The notes: generated by a model not told the origin, from the sequence alone. Positions 1 to 11,692 are shown, counted from the stretch's first letter. The stretch: DNA of 64,000 nucleotides from Symbiodinium sp. CCMP2592 (GCA_905221615.1 CAJNDT010006020.1:1-64000); one strand, 5' to 3'. Made by a program: numbers and translations.

Positions 1-2390
1 CTCCTGCAGCTTTTGGTGCGACGCACGTTCATCGGCCTGACAGCAAGAACTACTTCACTTCAAAGCACAAAACATCCCACCTGGCGACGACACCGACGCC
101 TCGCTGCAACAGAAGCTGACATGGACAATCATCAAAAAAAGCCGAGTCCCCATGAAGCCTGCTCCCCGACAATGCTCTGTGATAGAGCTTCCAACAAATC
201 CGCTTTGGAGAGAGTGCGCCCGGCTGCGTGTCGTTGCACATCCGCAGCGACACAGAGCTCAGCCAGCTCATCCTTGCTGTGCTTCCGCAACTCGCCGCGG
301 AGCCAGGCTGCGCCCTGCTCGGCATAACCCGTGCGCAGCTCCTGCAGCCTTTGCTGCGACGCCGGTTCATCGGCCTGACAGCAAGAACTGCTTCACTTCA
401 AAGCACAAGACATCCCACCTGGCGACGACACTGACGCCTCGCTGCAACAGAAGCTGACATGGACAATCCTCAAGAACGCCACTTCCCCATGAAGCCTGCT
501 CCCCGACAATGCTCTGTGATAGAGCTTCCAACAACTCCGCTCTGGAGAGCTTGCGCCCGGCTGACTCCTGTCGCACATCCGCAGCGATGCAGAGCTCAGC
601 CAGCTCCTCCCGGTTTTGCTCGTCCAGCTCGGTGCGAAGCCACGCTGCGCCCTGCTCGGCATAACCCGCGCACAACTCCTGCAGCTTTTGCTGCGACGCC
701 GGTTCATCGGCCTGACAGCAAGAACTACTTCACTTCAAAGCACAAAACATCCCACCTGGCGACGACACTGACGCCTCGCTACAGAAGCTGACATGGACAA
801 TCATCAAAGAACGCCGATTCCCCATGAAGCCTGCTCCCCGACAATGCTCTGTGATAGAGCTTCCAACAGATCCGCTTTGGAGAGAGTGCGCCCGGCTGCG
901 TGTCGTTGCACATCCGCAGCGACACAGAGCTCAGCCAGCTCATCCTTACTGTGCTTCCGCAACTCGCCGCGGAGCCAGGCTGCGCCCTGCTCGGCATAAC
1001 CCGTGCGCAGCTCCTGCAGCCTTTGCTGCGACGCCGGTTCATCGGCCTGACAGCAAGAACTGCTTCACTTCAAAACACAAGACATCCCACCTGGCGACGA
1101 CACTGACGCCTCGCTGCAACAGAAGCTGACATGGACAATCCTCAAGAACGCCACTTCCCCATGAAGCCTGCTCCCCGACAATGCTCTGTGATAGAGCTTC
1201 CAACAACTCCGCTCTGGAGAGCTTGCGCCCGGCTGACTTCTGTCGCACATCCGCAGCGATGCAGAGCTCAGCCAGCTCCTGCCGGTTTTGCTTGTCCAGC
1301 TCGGTGCGAAGCCACGCTGCGCCCTGCTCGGCATAACCCGTGCGCAGCTCCTGCAGCTTTTGCTGCGACGCCGGTTCATCGGCCTGACAGCAAGAACTAT
1401 TTCACTTCAAAGCACAAAACATCCCACCTGGCGACGACACTGACCCCTCGCTGCAACAGAAGCTGACATGGACAATCATCAAAAACGCCGATTCCCCATG
1501 AAGCCTGCTCCCCGACAATGCTCTGTGATAGAGCTTCCAACAGATCCGCTTTGGAGAGAGTGCCCCCGGCAGACTTCTGTTGCACAGACGCAGCGACAGC
1601 GAGCCCACGCAGGTCCTGCAGGTTTTGCTTGTCCAGCTCGGTGCGGAGCCAGGCTTCGCCCTGCTCGGCATAACCCGCGCGCAACTTCCGCAGCAGCAAA
1701 GCCATGGGATGGAAAAAGTCGTCCACACCGGCCCTTTCGCAAGACAGCGTCGAGGCGGGCAAACAGCTCTCCTAAGTATTGTCAGCTGATAAGATGAGAA
1801 AAATCTCCACACCGGCCCTTTCGCAAGACAGCGTCGAGGCAGGCAAGGCAACGTACTAGGTGTAGTAAGATGCTGCAATGTGTGCAACATGCTGCAACGC
1901 GTTTTCCCTTGCTTCTCCCTTTCGAGCCAAACGAGGCAGGCAAACAACAGACACCAGTATAGGAAGATGTTGCAACATGCAGCCCCTTCCGAGCCTGCAG
2001 AAGTCGTCGGCCAGGCAGCGGCGCGGTGCGCCGTCGCAAGACACCGTTGGCGACGACACTGACGCCTCGCTGCAACAGAAGCTGACATGGACAATCATCA
2101 AAAACGCCGATGCCCCATGAAGCCTGCTCCCCGACAATGCTCTGTGATAGAGCTTCCAACAGATCCGCTTTGGAGAGAGTGCGCCCGGCAGACTTCTGTT
2201 GCACAGACGCAGCGACAGCGAGCCCACGCAGGTCCTGCAGGTTTTGCTTGTCCAGCTCGGTGCGGAGCCAGGCTTCGCCATGCTCGGCATAACCCGCGCG
2301 CAACTTCCGCAGCAGCAAAGCCATGGGATGGAAAAAGTCGTCCACACCGGCCCTTTCGCAAGACAGCGTCGAGGCGGGCAAACAGCTCTC
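1..2390 (-). CDS. Tandem-exon gene encoding SAP/Rho_N-like repeats (partial, 5' and 3' ends not seen)
   Basis: On the minus strand each ~337-bp repeat unit holds one open exon: 2390-2124, 1771-1505, 1383-1168, 1046-831, 711-496, 374-159 and a partial 36-1. The four shorter complete exons are exactly 216 nt (72 codons) and the two upstream ones 267 nt (89 codons). All begin and end in phase 0, so any number can be joined in frame. Acceptors read TGTCAG|G (TTAG|G in the long exons) and donors GAGCAG|GC, a GC-AG type. Each exon ends with a conserved stretch such as LSKADLLEALSQSIVGEQ after a leucine-rich helix, which resembles a SAP or Rho_N helix-extension-helix nucleic-acid-binding module; this is inference. 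Open frames in other registers here are shadows. The start and end of the gene are not visible, and function is unknown. Confidence 0.62.
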
Positions 2391-2662
2391 CTAAGTATTG
2401 TCAGCTGATAAGATGAGAAAAACCTCCACACCGGCCCTTTCGCAAGACAGCGTCGAGGCAGGCAAGGCAACGTACTAGGTGTAGTGAGATGCTGCAATGT
2501 GTGCAACATGCTGCAACGCGTTTTCCCTTGCTTCTCCCTTTCGAGCCAAACGAGGCAGGCAAACAACAGACACCAGTATAGGAAGATGTTGCAACATGCA
2601 GCCCCTTCCGAGCCTGCAGAAGTCGTCGGCCAGGCAGCGGCGCGGTGCGCCGTCGCAAGACA
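1..2662. repeat. Higher-order tandem repeat (about 337 bp units, later 619 bp)
   Basis: The landmark ATGGACAATC recurs at 121, 459, 793, 1131, 1468 and 2087. Units 1 and 3 resemble each other more than units 2 and 4, so the array has a dimeric (~672 bp) order. From 1468 the unit lengthens to 619 bp by adding a block with the CACACCGGCCCTTTCGCAAG segment, itself present twice per unit (about 1725 and 1805). The last copy degrades at about 2662 into microsatellite. Each unit carries one minus-strand exon (see the CDS entry). Confidence 0.85.
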
Positions 2663-2691
2663 GCGTGCGCGCCGTACACGCGCATGAATAT

Positions 2692-2822
2692 ATGTCTATC
2701 TATCTATCTATATCTATCTATATATATATATAGATAGATAGATACATAGATAGATAGATAGATATAGAAATATATATATATATATATATATATATAGATA
2801 GATAGATATAGATAGATAGATA
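2692..2822. repeat. TATC/GATA and TA microsatellite, self-complementary
   Basis: Runs of TATC on the left and GATA on the right flank TA repeats, so the block can fold on itself. Short reading frames here are low-complexity artefacts. Confidence 0.9.
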
Positions 2823-3747
2823 CCTAGGGGTTCCTTCGTCAGGGTTTTTTCCATGATCATCGAGAAACGCTGAGAAACCCTTAAAAGGCGCTTAAATCGG
2901 TCCCCTAAAACAGTCACGCATGGATTCTGAAGAAACGCGTGGAAAATCGCGATTGCTGCCGCTTAGAGGCTCCGCGGCATACATGATGGTTCGCCTAGCT
3001 ACTTTAATAGATATCTGGGGTATACTACCTTAAGATAGGGCTTATATATATATATATATATATATATCGATAATATATATAATATATAGGAAGTCATTCG
3101 GAAGAACGTTCTTGGTGACCGCGATGTCGCCATCCTGCCACGGTGTGCCCGGTCCCGCTGGCTGGTTTCTGTACTGCTGTGATTTCGCGAGGAATGCATG
3201 CAAGTGATTCGTATCGCTCTGCTGCAGATGGCTTCATGATGTTATCGGACCGATTGGTACAGCCAATACTGCATTGCACTGCATGGCAGGGAATTTAACT
3301 CGATTGCATGGCATGTGCAGTTCGCATGAGAAAGCATATAACGCAGTTACTTAAATTTGCACTGTGTATGCCATGGCGACCCTGGCTGAGACCTGGAAAA
3401 AACTGCATGGCATGGAAGAACGTGGGGCTTCTGGACGACTCGTTGTAGGACCAGTGAACCTACAACGTGTCGACTTAGACTTCAATTGGGATATTATCGG
3501 TCACGCTATAGTGTGGAATGGCTGTCGACCGAGTATCGACCCACTTACGGATGCTTGTGCCGATTTTTTTCAGATGACTCGGCCACGCAGCAAGCCCCCT
3601 TGCAGCCGTAACACGGCTGCAAAATATACAACATGCATTTATAATATGATGATCCAGCATAGATTAGGCCCTGCCTCTAACAGTAAATCGAGGCCTCTCT
3701 TTACAAGGAAAGAGCTTGGGGAGAAGGGTAGATATATTATTAGGTTA
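2823..3747. other. No gene recognised; contains a TA microsatellite
   Basis: A (TA)n tract lies at about 3041-3090. A 131-codon plus-strand frame (3364-3759) starts in this stretch and ends inside the neighbouring minisatellite. It has no recognisable motif and was not called. Confidence 0.5.
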
Positions 3748-4161
3748 TTGAACACTTAATTCTGGGATATTGAACACTTAATTCTGGGATATTGAACACT
3801 TAATTTTGGGATATTGAACACCTAATTCTGGGATATTGAACACTTAATTCTGTGGTTGTTGAACACTTAATTCTGGGATATTGAACACTTAATTCTATGG
3901 TTCTTGAACACTTAATTCTGGGATATTGAACACTTAATTCTGGGATATTGAACACTTAATTCTGTGGTTGTTGAACACTTAATTCTGGGATATTGAACAC
4001 TTAATTCTGGGATATTGAACACTTAATTCTGTGGTTGTTGAACACTTAATTCTGGGATATTGAACACTTAATTCTATGGTTCTTGAACACTTAATTCTGG
4101 GATATTGAACACTTACTTCTGGGATATTGAACACTTATTTCTGTGGTTGTTGAACACTTAA
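3748..4161. repeat. 22-23 bp minisatellite, about 19 copies, TTGAACACTTAA core
   Basis: I count 19 copies of TTGAACAC. The spacer alternates between three types (CTGGGATA, CTGTGGTTG and CTATGGTTC), giving a higher-order pattern. The core resembles the cores of the arrays at 14342-14930 and 25175-25520. Confidence 0.95.
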
Positions 4162-4195
4162 TCTCCTGGGCTTCCAGCGCTTCGGACATCCACTT

Positions 4196-4290
4196 GTTTA
4201 GGGCTGGGGGTTTAGGGCTTTAGGGTTTAGGTTTTGGATTTAGGACTTTAGGGTGTGGGGTTTAGGATTTAGGGCTTATATTGCCAGGGC
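4196..4290 (+). repeat. Degenerate TTTAGGG-like interstitial telomeric sequence
   Basis: Multiple TTTAGGG and TTTAGGNNT variants are interspersed with TTTGGATTTAGG. Plant-type TTTAGGG telomeres are reported for dinoflagellates. Shorter traces recur near 11063-11110, 11815 and 22248. Confidence 0.55.
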
Positions 4291-4416
4291 TTATATTGCA
4301 GAGACAACAGAACAAATCGCATCATGCGATCATGGGCACGAGGGGGATTGCTTGCTTTCGACATGCGGCATAAGATATCACTTTCATCTCTCAGCCGATA
4401 TCGGCTTCCAATCAGC

Positions 4417-5754
4417 ATGGATTTTAGCGAGTTCTTTTCGGATGGGGAAGCTTCGCCTGAGCATGGTTCAACTGGGGTTGAATCTGCTCAGCATGTTCCA
4501 TCTGAAGATCCTGCTGTCGCTGATAATTCTGCTGATTTGAGTGCTGCACTTGATCTTGGGCAATCATCTGGTTTTGATCTGCTAGATTTGGTGGCAAATG
4601 ACGAGCAGATTGGATCAGAGATCATGCTTCCAGCTGCCCAAGAATCTGCTATCGTGCCTCAGGCGACTGGTGCTGCCTCTTCATCCAAGAGTCAGAAGCA
4701 GGGCTATTCATTGGTTGGTAAAGTAGGCAAAGGTCGTCACGGTGGGCCGCTGGAGCAACAGATGGTATGTGCCCATATGAGGGCAGAGAAACGTGCAAAG
4801 CGAGCGAGGGACGAGATGGAATTTGTTGTTGAGGCTTTGAATGGTTGCGAGTTTAGTAAAGGCGGCGACAAGTTCAATGTTGTAGCTGGTCGGAAGGGAG
4901 GCATACAAATCGTTCTGCACAAGAAGGCGGCGAAAGGGAATCGATATGTTCGAAAGATTCATTTCTCGAAGTTCTTGAGGGCTGCATTTGGGATGAACAC
5001 ATGTAACATTGCCCTGGCCGCCGCCCTTGATGTAGATTCATCAACAATTCCTCGCCTGCAGAAGACTGTTTCAGGAGTGTTCATGATGTCCCAGGCCCGC
5101 TTATTGGCCAAGCTTTACAACTACTGCAGAAACAATCCCCCTGCTACGATCCATACTCAACTGAAATGGGATGAGACGACAGTGGCCACAACATTGCGAC
5201 CAGGAGGAACCGCTGAGACTGTCAAGTCAGCTTGGAGTGTGCTAGTTGTCCGATGCCGATTGCTGGTCTCTTGGTCATCAGGTGCTTCCATTCTCATGCG
5301 GATCGTGATGCCTGTAGTGCCCTTGATGGGAAGTTCGGCTGATCAATTATACTATGCACTGAAGTATCATCCCTCTTTTTTCTCACTTACAGAGATGATG
5401 AGGATGATTTCTGGTACGTGCTCGGAGCGATGTGTTCTGCATGAAGTTGATGGAGCATATTCCAACCTCAGGTTGCATCACCACCTGCTTGCACAACCAT
5501 CTTTTGATCCCTCGCTTCCAGACGGGAGGTTTTTGGACTGTGCTCGCTGCCAAAGCCATGCTACACACTTGATCTCGGTCTCCATGTTGAGTCTTCTTGG
5601 GGGCGGCCTTCTCAGCAAACTCTACGGCCTAGCAGTATTTTTGAGGAACCTTGGATATCTGTTACGACTTCAACTGGCGGTGCAGAATTGGATCGAGGAC
5701 AGCGGGGCCCTGAACAAATCCCGATGGTACCGAAATCCAAACCCCGAGACTTGA
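4417..5754 (+). CDS. Gene A exon 1: acidic N terminus plus possible RNase-H-fold transposase-like region
   Basis: The frame is open from 4324, and the ATG at 4417 starts a plausible acidic N terminus (MDFSEFFSDGEAS). A basic stretch follows (residues ~115-145). Further on are WDETT (~residue 251), EVDGAYSN (~343) and a C-x-x-C-x-x-H-x-x-H cluster (~375), after which come hydrophobic residues. The D and DGA-x-x-N spacing recalls DDE-type (P-element or hAT-like) transposases, but I recognise no family and no third acidic residue is assigned. The true 3' splice border lies before the stop at 5754, somewhere after the VQNWIED segment (about 5700). The next exon starts in phase 0. It could equally be a dinoflagellate-specific gene of unknown role. 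Confidence 0.5.
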   Translation: MDFSEFFSDGEASPEHGSTGVESAQHVPSEDPAVADNSADLSAALDLGQSSGFDLLDLVANDEQIGSEIMLPAAQESAIVPQATGAASSSKSQKQGYSLVGKVGKGRHGGPLEQQMVCAHMRAEKRAKRARDEMEFVVEALNGCEFSKGGDKFNVVAGRKGGIQIVLHKKAAKGNRYVRKIHFSKFLRAAFGMNTCNIALAAALDVDSSTIPRLQKTVSGVFMMSQARLLAKLYNYCRNNPPATIHTQLKWDETTVATTLRPGGTAETVKSAWSVLVVRCRLLVSWSSGASILMRIVMPVVPLMGSSADQLYYALKYHPSFFSLTEMMRMISGTCSERCVLHEVDGAYSNLRLHHHLLAQPSFDPSLPDGRFLDCARCQSHATHLISVSMLSLLGGGLLSKLYGLAVFLRNLGYLLRLQLAVQNWIEDSGALNKSRWYRNPNPET

Positions 5755-6735
5755 CCCTAACATATCACCAAAATCCTGAAAACCCGAAATCGCTACTCAT
5801 GTATGGTCAACTAACCTAAACCTGAAAGCCTACCCGACCCTAAGTCCCAACTTCAGATTTGGGGGTTGCATAGTGCTCCGTGCCACATGCTGGTATTGTG
5901 ACCTGGAGCTGCAGCTATGTTTTTCTCAGGGTCAATACATTAGTTAAATAACCCTCGTAATGCTTAAGGTGTCTTGAAGGATTCCTGTGCAACGGCACAT
6001 ATGCTGGGACTTGGGGGAGGGAATACAGCTATGTACTCTATAGTATACTAGTATAATATTTGTAGAATTATCGAATTATATAATATAATTATATAACTTC
6101 TAAAACTTATTCCATAATTATAAGAACTGTTTTAAGGAAGTATAGATAACTATTACGATGTCTGCGACTATAGACTATAGACTACACCGACACCTACTCA
6201 TATAACTAACTTCTAGCCGTTCTAGCCTTGTAGCCTTTCGCTTGTAATGCCATATAATGTAAATACCTCTTTGCTGAAGACTAGCACCAAAATCGGCGCA
6301 ATCGGGCTTCTGTGGTATTTTATTTGTGGGCTAAAATATCTATAGGTTGGATCTCGGTCGAGTTTCAGGTTTGGGCTCAATTTCCGATATGATAAATGAT
6401 AAATGATATATATATATATAATTATAATATAATATAATTATATAATATATGATATTGATATAGACATAGACTAGACATAGACATAGACAGTGACATAGAC
6501 ATAGACCGATTGGACTATGGAGTATGTATAATATACAAATATACAGGAATAGTGGAATAGGAATAGGCATAGTATCAAGTGAGATTTGGACGGTAATATA
6601 CAGAGTTCAGATTGGATTAGCTTTCGGGGGTACGAGTTATGAGTTATGCTTATGTATGAATCTGTATGAGGCATGAGTTATGACTGTGAGATTCGAGATT
6701 CGAATATTAGGTTTATGATCCCAAGCTTCCCAGAG
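5755..6735. other. AT-rich intron of gene A
   Basis: AT-rich non-coding sequence with many TATA and ATAG runs and no supported reading frame. It ends at an AG|G acceptor at 6735/6736. Confidence 0.5.
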
Positions 6736-7944
6736 GCAAACTTGCGCTGGTCGGCCGACGATATAGGTTTGGCGGATCCTGATCCACTGATGCAGGAAAC
6801 TTTGGATTATCTCCAAGTGTGGCATCACGGAAGAGATTCTGACGAGGACATCGCCGGTGATCTTGGTGAGGGCAAGAAGCGGAGAGGGATTTTCGAGACG
6901 AACCTAGAAGCTTTCAGGGAGATGTGGAACGGATCGTATACGGGGCAGCCCCAGCACAGATGTCCTTACCATAATCATTGTTCTTCAAGGGCCGATGCTT
7001 GCAAGAAGATGGCTTCAACTTTTATCTCTCTCTTGATGCTCGCATTACCTGCGATCCCGGCACCAAATAAATGGACGAAGCTCTTTCCAGCCTCTGACTT
7101 TGTTGGAGTTGGACTGTTGATCAACAGCTATTTGCCTGCGATCTTTGAACTTGCTTTCCAGCCAGTCATGTTTAAGACGGATTCACCTGAGGGCGAGGAT
7201 ACAGATCCGAGGCTTCTAGAAGGATTGTACTTTCATGCAGTCCAAGGGAAACGATATCTGGCTTCTCGTTCTTTCCTGACAACCCCTGCCACACAATGGG
7301 CTTGCAGATGTTGGCTGCTGATTTCAGAGCATCTTCGGCGCTTGGTGTTTCATTGGCTGCAGAACCTGTCAGCTTCCAAGAAGCCTCGCAGCCGATATCC
7401 AATCCTTGAGTTGCTGGATGTACGTACTAGTGTTGCTTGGGCGGTTCTACAGTGCATCGCTCATCAGTTGATGGATCCCCTTGGCAGATGTCGTATATCC
7501 ATGATCTGGAGGTCTTCAGGTTTTAGCTCACATGAAGAGTGGTGCAGAGCATCAGCACATGAGGTGCGGGAATTGCGGCGGGCCTTGCTTTCTTTAGCTG
7601 CTTGGGTGTATAGGCGACATGTGTTCTATTGGCGGCAGTTTCCTTGGCTCCTGTTACAGTTCATCGACCCATCAGCAGACGAAGCGATCATCGAAGAGAC
7701 CAAGCAGGCTTGGGATGCATTGGAAATATGTTGTGCCAGCCCAGGGTTGGCTCGGCAATTGAAGCAGCGAGGTGTTTCTGCTGATGCATTGCAAAGTGAG
7801 CCGGTTTGGCGATCGGTGCTTCGAGGGTATGCTTCGCTGTTAGAGATGAGCATCGCTGACGTCGAGACCAAGCATGCTTTGAGCCGTCACTGGTCCGAGC
7901 GACCGTTTCCCACCATCGTCGCCAAGCACGTCAATCGTGAAGCG
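6736..7944 (+). CDS. Gene A exon 2, unknown function
   Basis: Open phase-0 frame starting after CCCAGAG|G at 6736. Proposed end is GAAGCG|GTCGCT at 7944, before a stop at 7963-7965. The product contains a CPYHNHC motif (about 6960-6980) that may bind metal, then a helical, tryptophan-rich region. No membrane anchor or known domain is recognised. Phase 0 at both ends lets it join exon 1 upstream and exon 3 downstream. It was called because the frame stays open for 1.2 kb with codon use like its neighbours and ordinary amino-acid composition. Confidence 0.5.
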
Positions 7945-8716
7945 GTCGCTTCTTGCCGCATATGAGGCAATAGAGGGCCAGTGGTTGTACAGCTTTCGGT
8001 GCTAGTTCTTATTAGGGTCCCATCATGTTAAAGATAGACTAAGATAGATATTCGATAGTCGGTTTCAATATAACAACAATATATTATATATAATTATATA
8101 ATTGATTATATAATTATATAATTATATAATTATATAATTATATAATTATATAATTATATAATATAATAATAAATAATAAAAAAATATATAGAAATATATA
8201 TTTATATTTTCATATAGCCGATAAAAGGTTTAGAGCTTGCCGGGACGAGGGCATTGTCGCAGTCATTGTGAATTCTCGTTGTCGTTGAGGTTCGGATCTG
8301 TTGTCTTAGGTGGTACCGTGGACCGTAGCTGTACCATTAAGGGAGCAACTAGTACAAGTATCGTTTCGAAGAACGTGCAATTCATACCGAAAAACTATAC
8401 AGAACCAAGATGTAACAAGAAGAACGAGTGTCATTGTTTTAAACTTAAACTATTAGTTGAAGGAAATTTAACCTGCACCTTATTAATCTATAACTTCTAT
8501 AACAACTATAACTTCAATTCCCTGTATCTAACAATTCAACAACTTATAAGTTCTAAAGTTTAAAGCAGAACAACTTGTTTATAAGAACTGACTAGGTTAT
8601 ACGTTATAAGTTTGGGGTTGTCGGTTTAAATTGGGGTTGCCTTTTTAATAGTGTAGCAGAGAAGAAGTGACGACAATGTAAAATGATAATACATTGTTGT
8701 TTCTGTTCTTGCGCAG
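7945..8716. other. AT-rich intron of gene A
   Basis: Contains a long ATAATT tract (about 8085-8175). The 3' end has a pyrimidine-rich run followed by GCGCAG|G at 8716/8717, a convincing acceptor. Confidence 0.55.
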
Positions 8717-10726
8717 GTATGTGTGCAGGAAGCTCGAAGCCATGCCGAAGCAATCCGAAAGCTGCTGCCGGGAACAGCTGCTGCTGCGAGTGCGACGGGA
8801 GTGCATTGCAAGAAGACCAAAGCGAGTGTCGTGCTGAAAGGGCAACAGATTCGTGGGAAGTCTGCTCTGCTTTTCTTCCGTGATGATTTTCTTGAGAATC
8901 GAAGACAGATCTTGGCGGGGTCAATCGTGAACCCTTGCTCGAAAGAGTTCTGGGCGGAACTGAAGCAGGCTTGGGCAGCTATGCCCAAGGCGAGACAGTC
9001 GTACTACGAGGAGCTGTCCATGCAATCGTTGCAGAAGGCCGCTGTGGAACGGACTGCGAAGAAGCAGAAGCAGGCTCCAGCTCCTGCTTTATGCAGTGCA
9101 CCGTGCTCTGAGGTATCAAGTCCATCTTTGACGGAGGCGGGACTGAGGCCCTTGTTGTCGTTATTGCAAGCTAGTGGATCTGAGCAGCTGCCTGCTGCAG
9201 TGCCTTTCAATCCGTGGACCTTGGCAGCAGCAAGCAACAATTGTGGAAGCATTCCGGAGCTTGCAGAGGACATCAGGAAGTTCCATTCGACGAGCCCCTC
9301 GAGTGATCTGAATCTTGCAGACGAGTTTCTGAGTTGTAGCCCCGTTTCAGAAGATCAGCTTCAGAGCAATTGGCAATCCAATGTGCAGAAGGGACGGACA
9401 TGGGCTCAGGCATTGAATCACTTCAACATGCAGGCCCAACGATTCAGTGTCCCACCATCGGATGACAAATTTCCTGATCGTGTGATGTACCAAAGCTGCT
9501 GTGGCAGCTTTTGCCGCTCGAAGGCTTCGCCCCAGGATCTGTTCTTGTTTGGTAAGTTTTTGGATAGCTTTGAAGGTGTCATCAAGCAGTGCGGCCACGG
9601 AACCGCACCCTCAGCAGCGAGCTGCGACATCCTCTTGCGATTCAGCTTCTTTGACGAGCAAGATGAAATGCCTAGAAGGGACATGTATGCTTGGATGACG
9701 GCCATGACAGCACGGAGTGGCGCCCACAACTGCACTCAGAACTTCATACTGATGTCGGTAGCACAGGATTCGTCCTCTGAGTGTTTGCAGTTGAAGTTGG
9801 CTTCGCAGGCAGCAATTCAACACAAGCTGAAGTGGTGTTCGACTCTCTTGCAATCTGGCCCCTTATGTCACTTCAGTGAGCAGGAATTTGCGAGGCACCT
9901 TCTGGATATCTTCCACGAGTGTTGTGCATGTGTCGTCGTTATCACTCGTCTTGCTTTCCAGGACATAGACTTGGGTACGGTCGTCGTAGAGGGCAGTTGG
10001 GATTCATGGCAAGATTTGACAGTCCAATTCCTTGGGCAGCAGCCGGTTGGGGAGGAAACTGAGCAACCAGGCGATGGGCCACAAGCTGTGGCTGATGATG
10101 CTGCACCCAGCTCAAGCTCTGCTGAGCCTGATCAGGGAAATCGTTTCGACTTGCTAGCAGAAATTTCGGAAGGTGATGGAGTTCGGAAGCGGGGCAAAGG
10201 CAAGGGCAGAGGTCGTGGAACTACCTCTGAATTGCGCCGTGGGTTGGTTGCAGCTTTGCCCTTCGATCCTGCTGCTCAGCAGGAGTTGCAACGTGAGTTT
10301 CAGGAATTTCTTGCAAATGAGAATGTGCAGCCAGAGCTGGTGCTTCCTGATAAACCTGCTTGCTCAGAGATTGAGAGAACCTTGAGAGACCCCGCTATCG
10401 CCGCATCGCTGGATGAAGCAGCTGCCGAGTCTGTTCTTCAAGCTGTGTCAACTTGCAGGCAAGCGAGTCCAGAATTAGAGGCTCCCTTTGTGGAGTCGGA
10501 TGATGACGACATCGTGGAGGATGCAGTTGATCCTGAACAAGAGCCGCCCGAGCCTCCTGCAGCTGGAGGTATTGGCAGTCCGGTGGCTTTCGATGATGAG
10601 TCGGTTGCTGCTGGGGCTGATGGTGATGCTGATGCTACTGTGCCTTGCTTCTGGAATATCAGAGCTTCGTGGCAGAGTCTCCATTTTCCATGCCCAGATT
10701 TGTTATTGGATATTGTACCGGGGTAG
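8717..10726 (+). CDS. Gene A exon 3: HMG-box-like domain and RG/KG-rich segment
   Basis: Starts in phase 0 after a pyrimidine tract and CAG. Residues ~55-110 resemble an HMG box: an aromatic SALLFF start, then an EFWAELKQAWAAMP helix ending in a SYYEEL-like motif. Downstream is a long helical region, a KRGKGKGRGRG basic patch (about 10190-10220) and an acidic tail (DDDDIVEDAVDPEQE). Together these suggest a nuclear nucleic-acid-binding protein; this is inference. The 3' end is probably a splice donor some bases before the stop at 10726, because the next exon is also phase 0. Confidence 0.5.
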   Translation, partial: VCVQEARSHAEAIRKLLPGTAAAASATGVHCKKTKASVVLKGQQIRGKSALLFFRDDFLENRRQILAGSIVNPCSKEFWAELKQAWAAMPKARQSYYEELSMQSLQKAAVERTAKKQKQAPAPALCSAPCSEVSSPSLTEAGLRPLLSLLQASGSEQLPAAVPFNPWTLAAASNNCGSIPELAEDIRKFHSTSPSSDLNLADEFLSCSPVSEDQLQSNWQSNVQKGRTWAQALNHFNMQAQRFSVPPSDDKFPDRVMYQSCCGSFCRSKASPQDLFLFGKFLDSFEGVIKQCGHGTAPSAASCDILLRFSFFDEQDEMPRRDMYAWMTAMTARSGAHNCTQNFILMSVAQDSSSECLQLKLASQAAIQHKLKWCSTLLQSGPLCHFSEQEFARHLLDIFHECCACVVVITRLAFQDIDLGTVVVEGSWDSWQDLTVQFLGQQPVGEETEQPGDGPQAVADDAAPSSSSAEPDQGNRFDLLAEISEGDGVRKRGKGKGRGRGTTSELRRGLVAALPFDPAAQQELQREFQEFLANENVQPELVLPDKPACSEIERTLRDPAIAASLDEAAAESVLQAVSTCRQASPELEAPFVESDDDDIVEDAVDPEQEPPEPPAAGGIGSPVAFDDESVAAGADGDADATVPCFWNIRASWQSLHFPCPDLLLDIVPG

Positions 10727-11302
10727 CCGGGATAGAGATAGAGCTATTTGAAAATTACTTGTTTGTTGTTGGTTTGGGGTCCATTTTTGGTTACTACTAG
10801 GTAGGATTGTGACTCTATCTATGAGTCAATGAGTCTATGAGTCTATGACTCCTTCATGATTAATTGATTGATATTACTCCCTCATCGCGACTCCTTACCT
10901 ATCTCTTGACTAAGACTCTGACTCTGACTATAGACAATAGCTATGGCTATGCCTTTGAATCTGTGACTAGTACTTACTACTTACTATTGCTATTGTTGCT
11001 ACTTTTAGTACTCTGATTACTAATTATCGCTAAGTATTCGTACTATTGTTCTGTATGGTGTAGGGCTTAGGCCTTTAGGGTTCAGGGTCTAGAATCTAGG
11101 GTTTTAGGTTATTGCACGGGCTTGTGGGTCCATTGGTACTTCCAACTAGTCAAAAGTCCGCTGCAACTAGTGTTGAGTGTAATTGGTTCGAAGAACATGG
11201 CATTGTTGAGTCCAAGTAACATCCTGTCAAACAGTAGTCCATCAACCCAGCATCCTGTCGAATCCTGAACTAGTCAAGTTTTACCAACCGCTGTGCTCCC
11301 AG
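10727..11302. other. Intron of gene A, nothing recognised
   Basis: Low-complexity ATGAGTC/ACTATT-rich sequence with a short TTTAGGG-like patch near 11063-11110. It ends with the acceptor GCTCCCAG|G at 11302. Confidence 0.45.
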
Positions 11303-11692
11303 GCGGTACCGGCGACTACAGCAGATTCCTGGGCATCACCGGCGATGCCGATGGCAACAAGCTCTGCCGGGTCTTCGTCTGCACGTTCAGGGGGCGATCG
11401 CTGTGCTGAAAGCACTTTGGGCACTAGTGATGCAGGATTTCCGTTGAAGCTCCTTGAAAGTAAGCACGACAGTGTGAGATTTGAAGTCTGGGAACAGCAG
11501 CCGCAAGGAACTGTTGTGTGGGGTCAGATTCGTTTGATGGCCTTTGCCAATCGACCCACGTACAAGGCGACTTGCAAGATTCACAAGAATTGTCATTGTG
11601 TCATTAACGGTTTACAACATGAGCGGCTCGTGGAGTGGCTAGCCGTGGCTGGCAACAAGTCAGCAAAAGAGCACGAGCTTCTCAGTCGTGAG
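11303..11692 (+). CDS. Gene A exon 4, unknown function
   Basis: A 390-nt exon, phase 0 at both ends, bounded by CTCCCAG|G and GTGAG|GTAAGAA, the best canonical GT donor in the window. The product has a beta-rich segment (KHDSVRFEVWEQ, then VVWGQIRLMAF) and a small C/H cluster (ATCKIHKNCHC) that could bind zinc. No family recognised. The boundary evidence makes this exon more secure than its neighbours. Confidence 0.6.

Noticed and set aside
13-2687. Many 60-236 codon frames on both strands across the left tandem repeat
   Set aside because: They are other-register readings of the repeat. Only the minus-strand 72/89-codon exons are bounded by splice signals and keep a protein-like, phase-0 frame.
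3364-3759. 131-codon plus-strand ORF
   Set aside because: No motif, ends inside the minisatellite, and no splice or start evidence.
6340-6828. Overlapping minus-strand frames
   Set aside because: Low-complexity ATAG/ATAT translation rich in Tyr, Ile and Cys.
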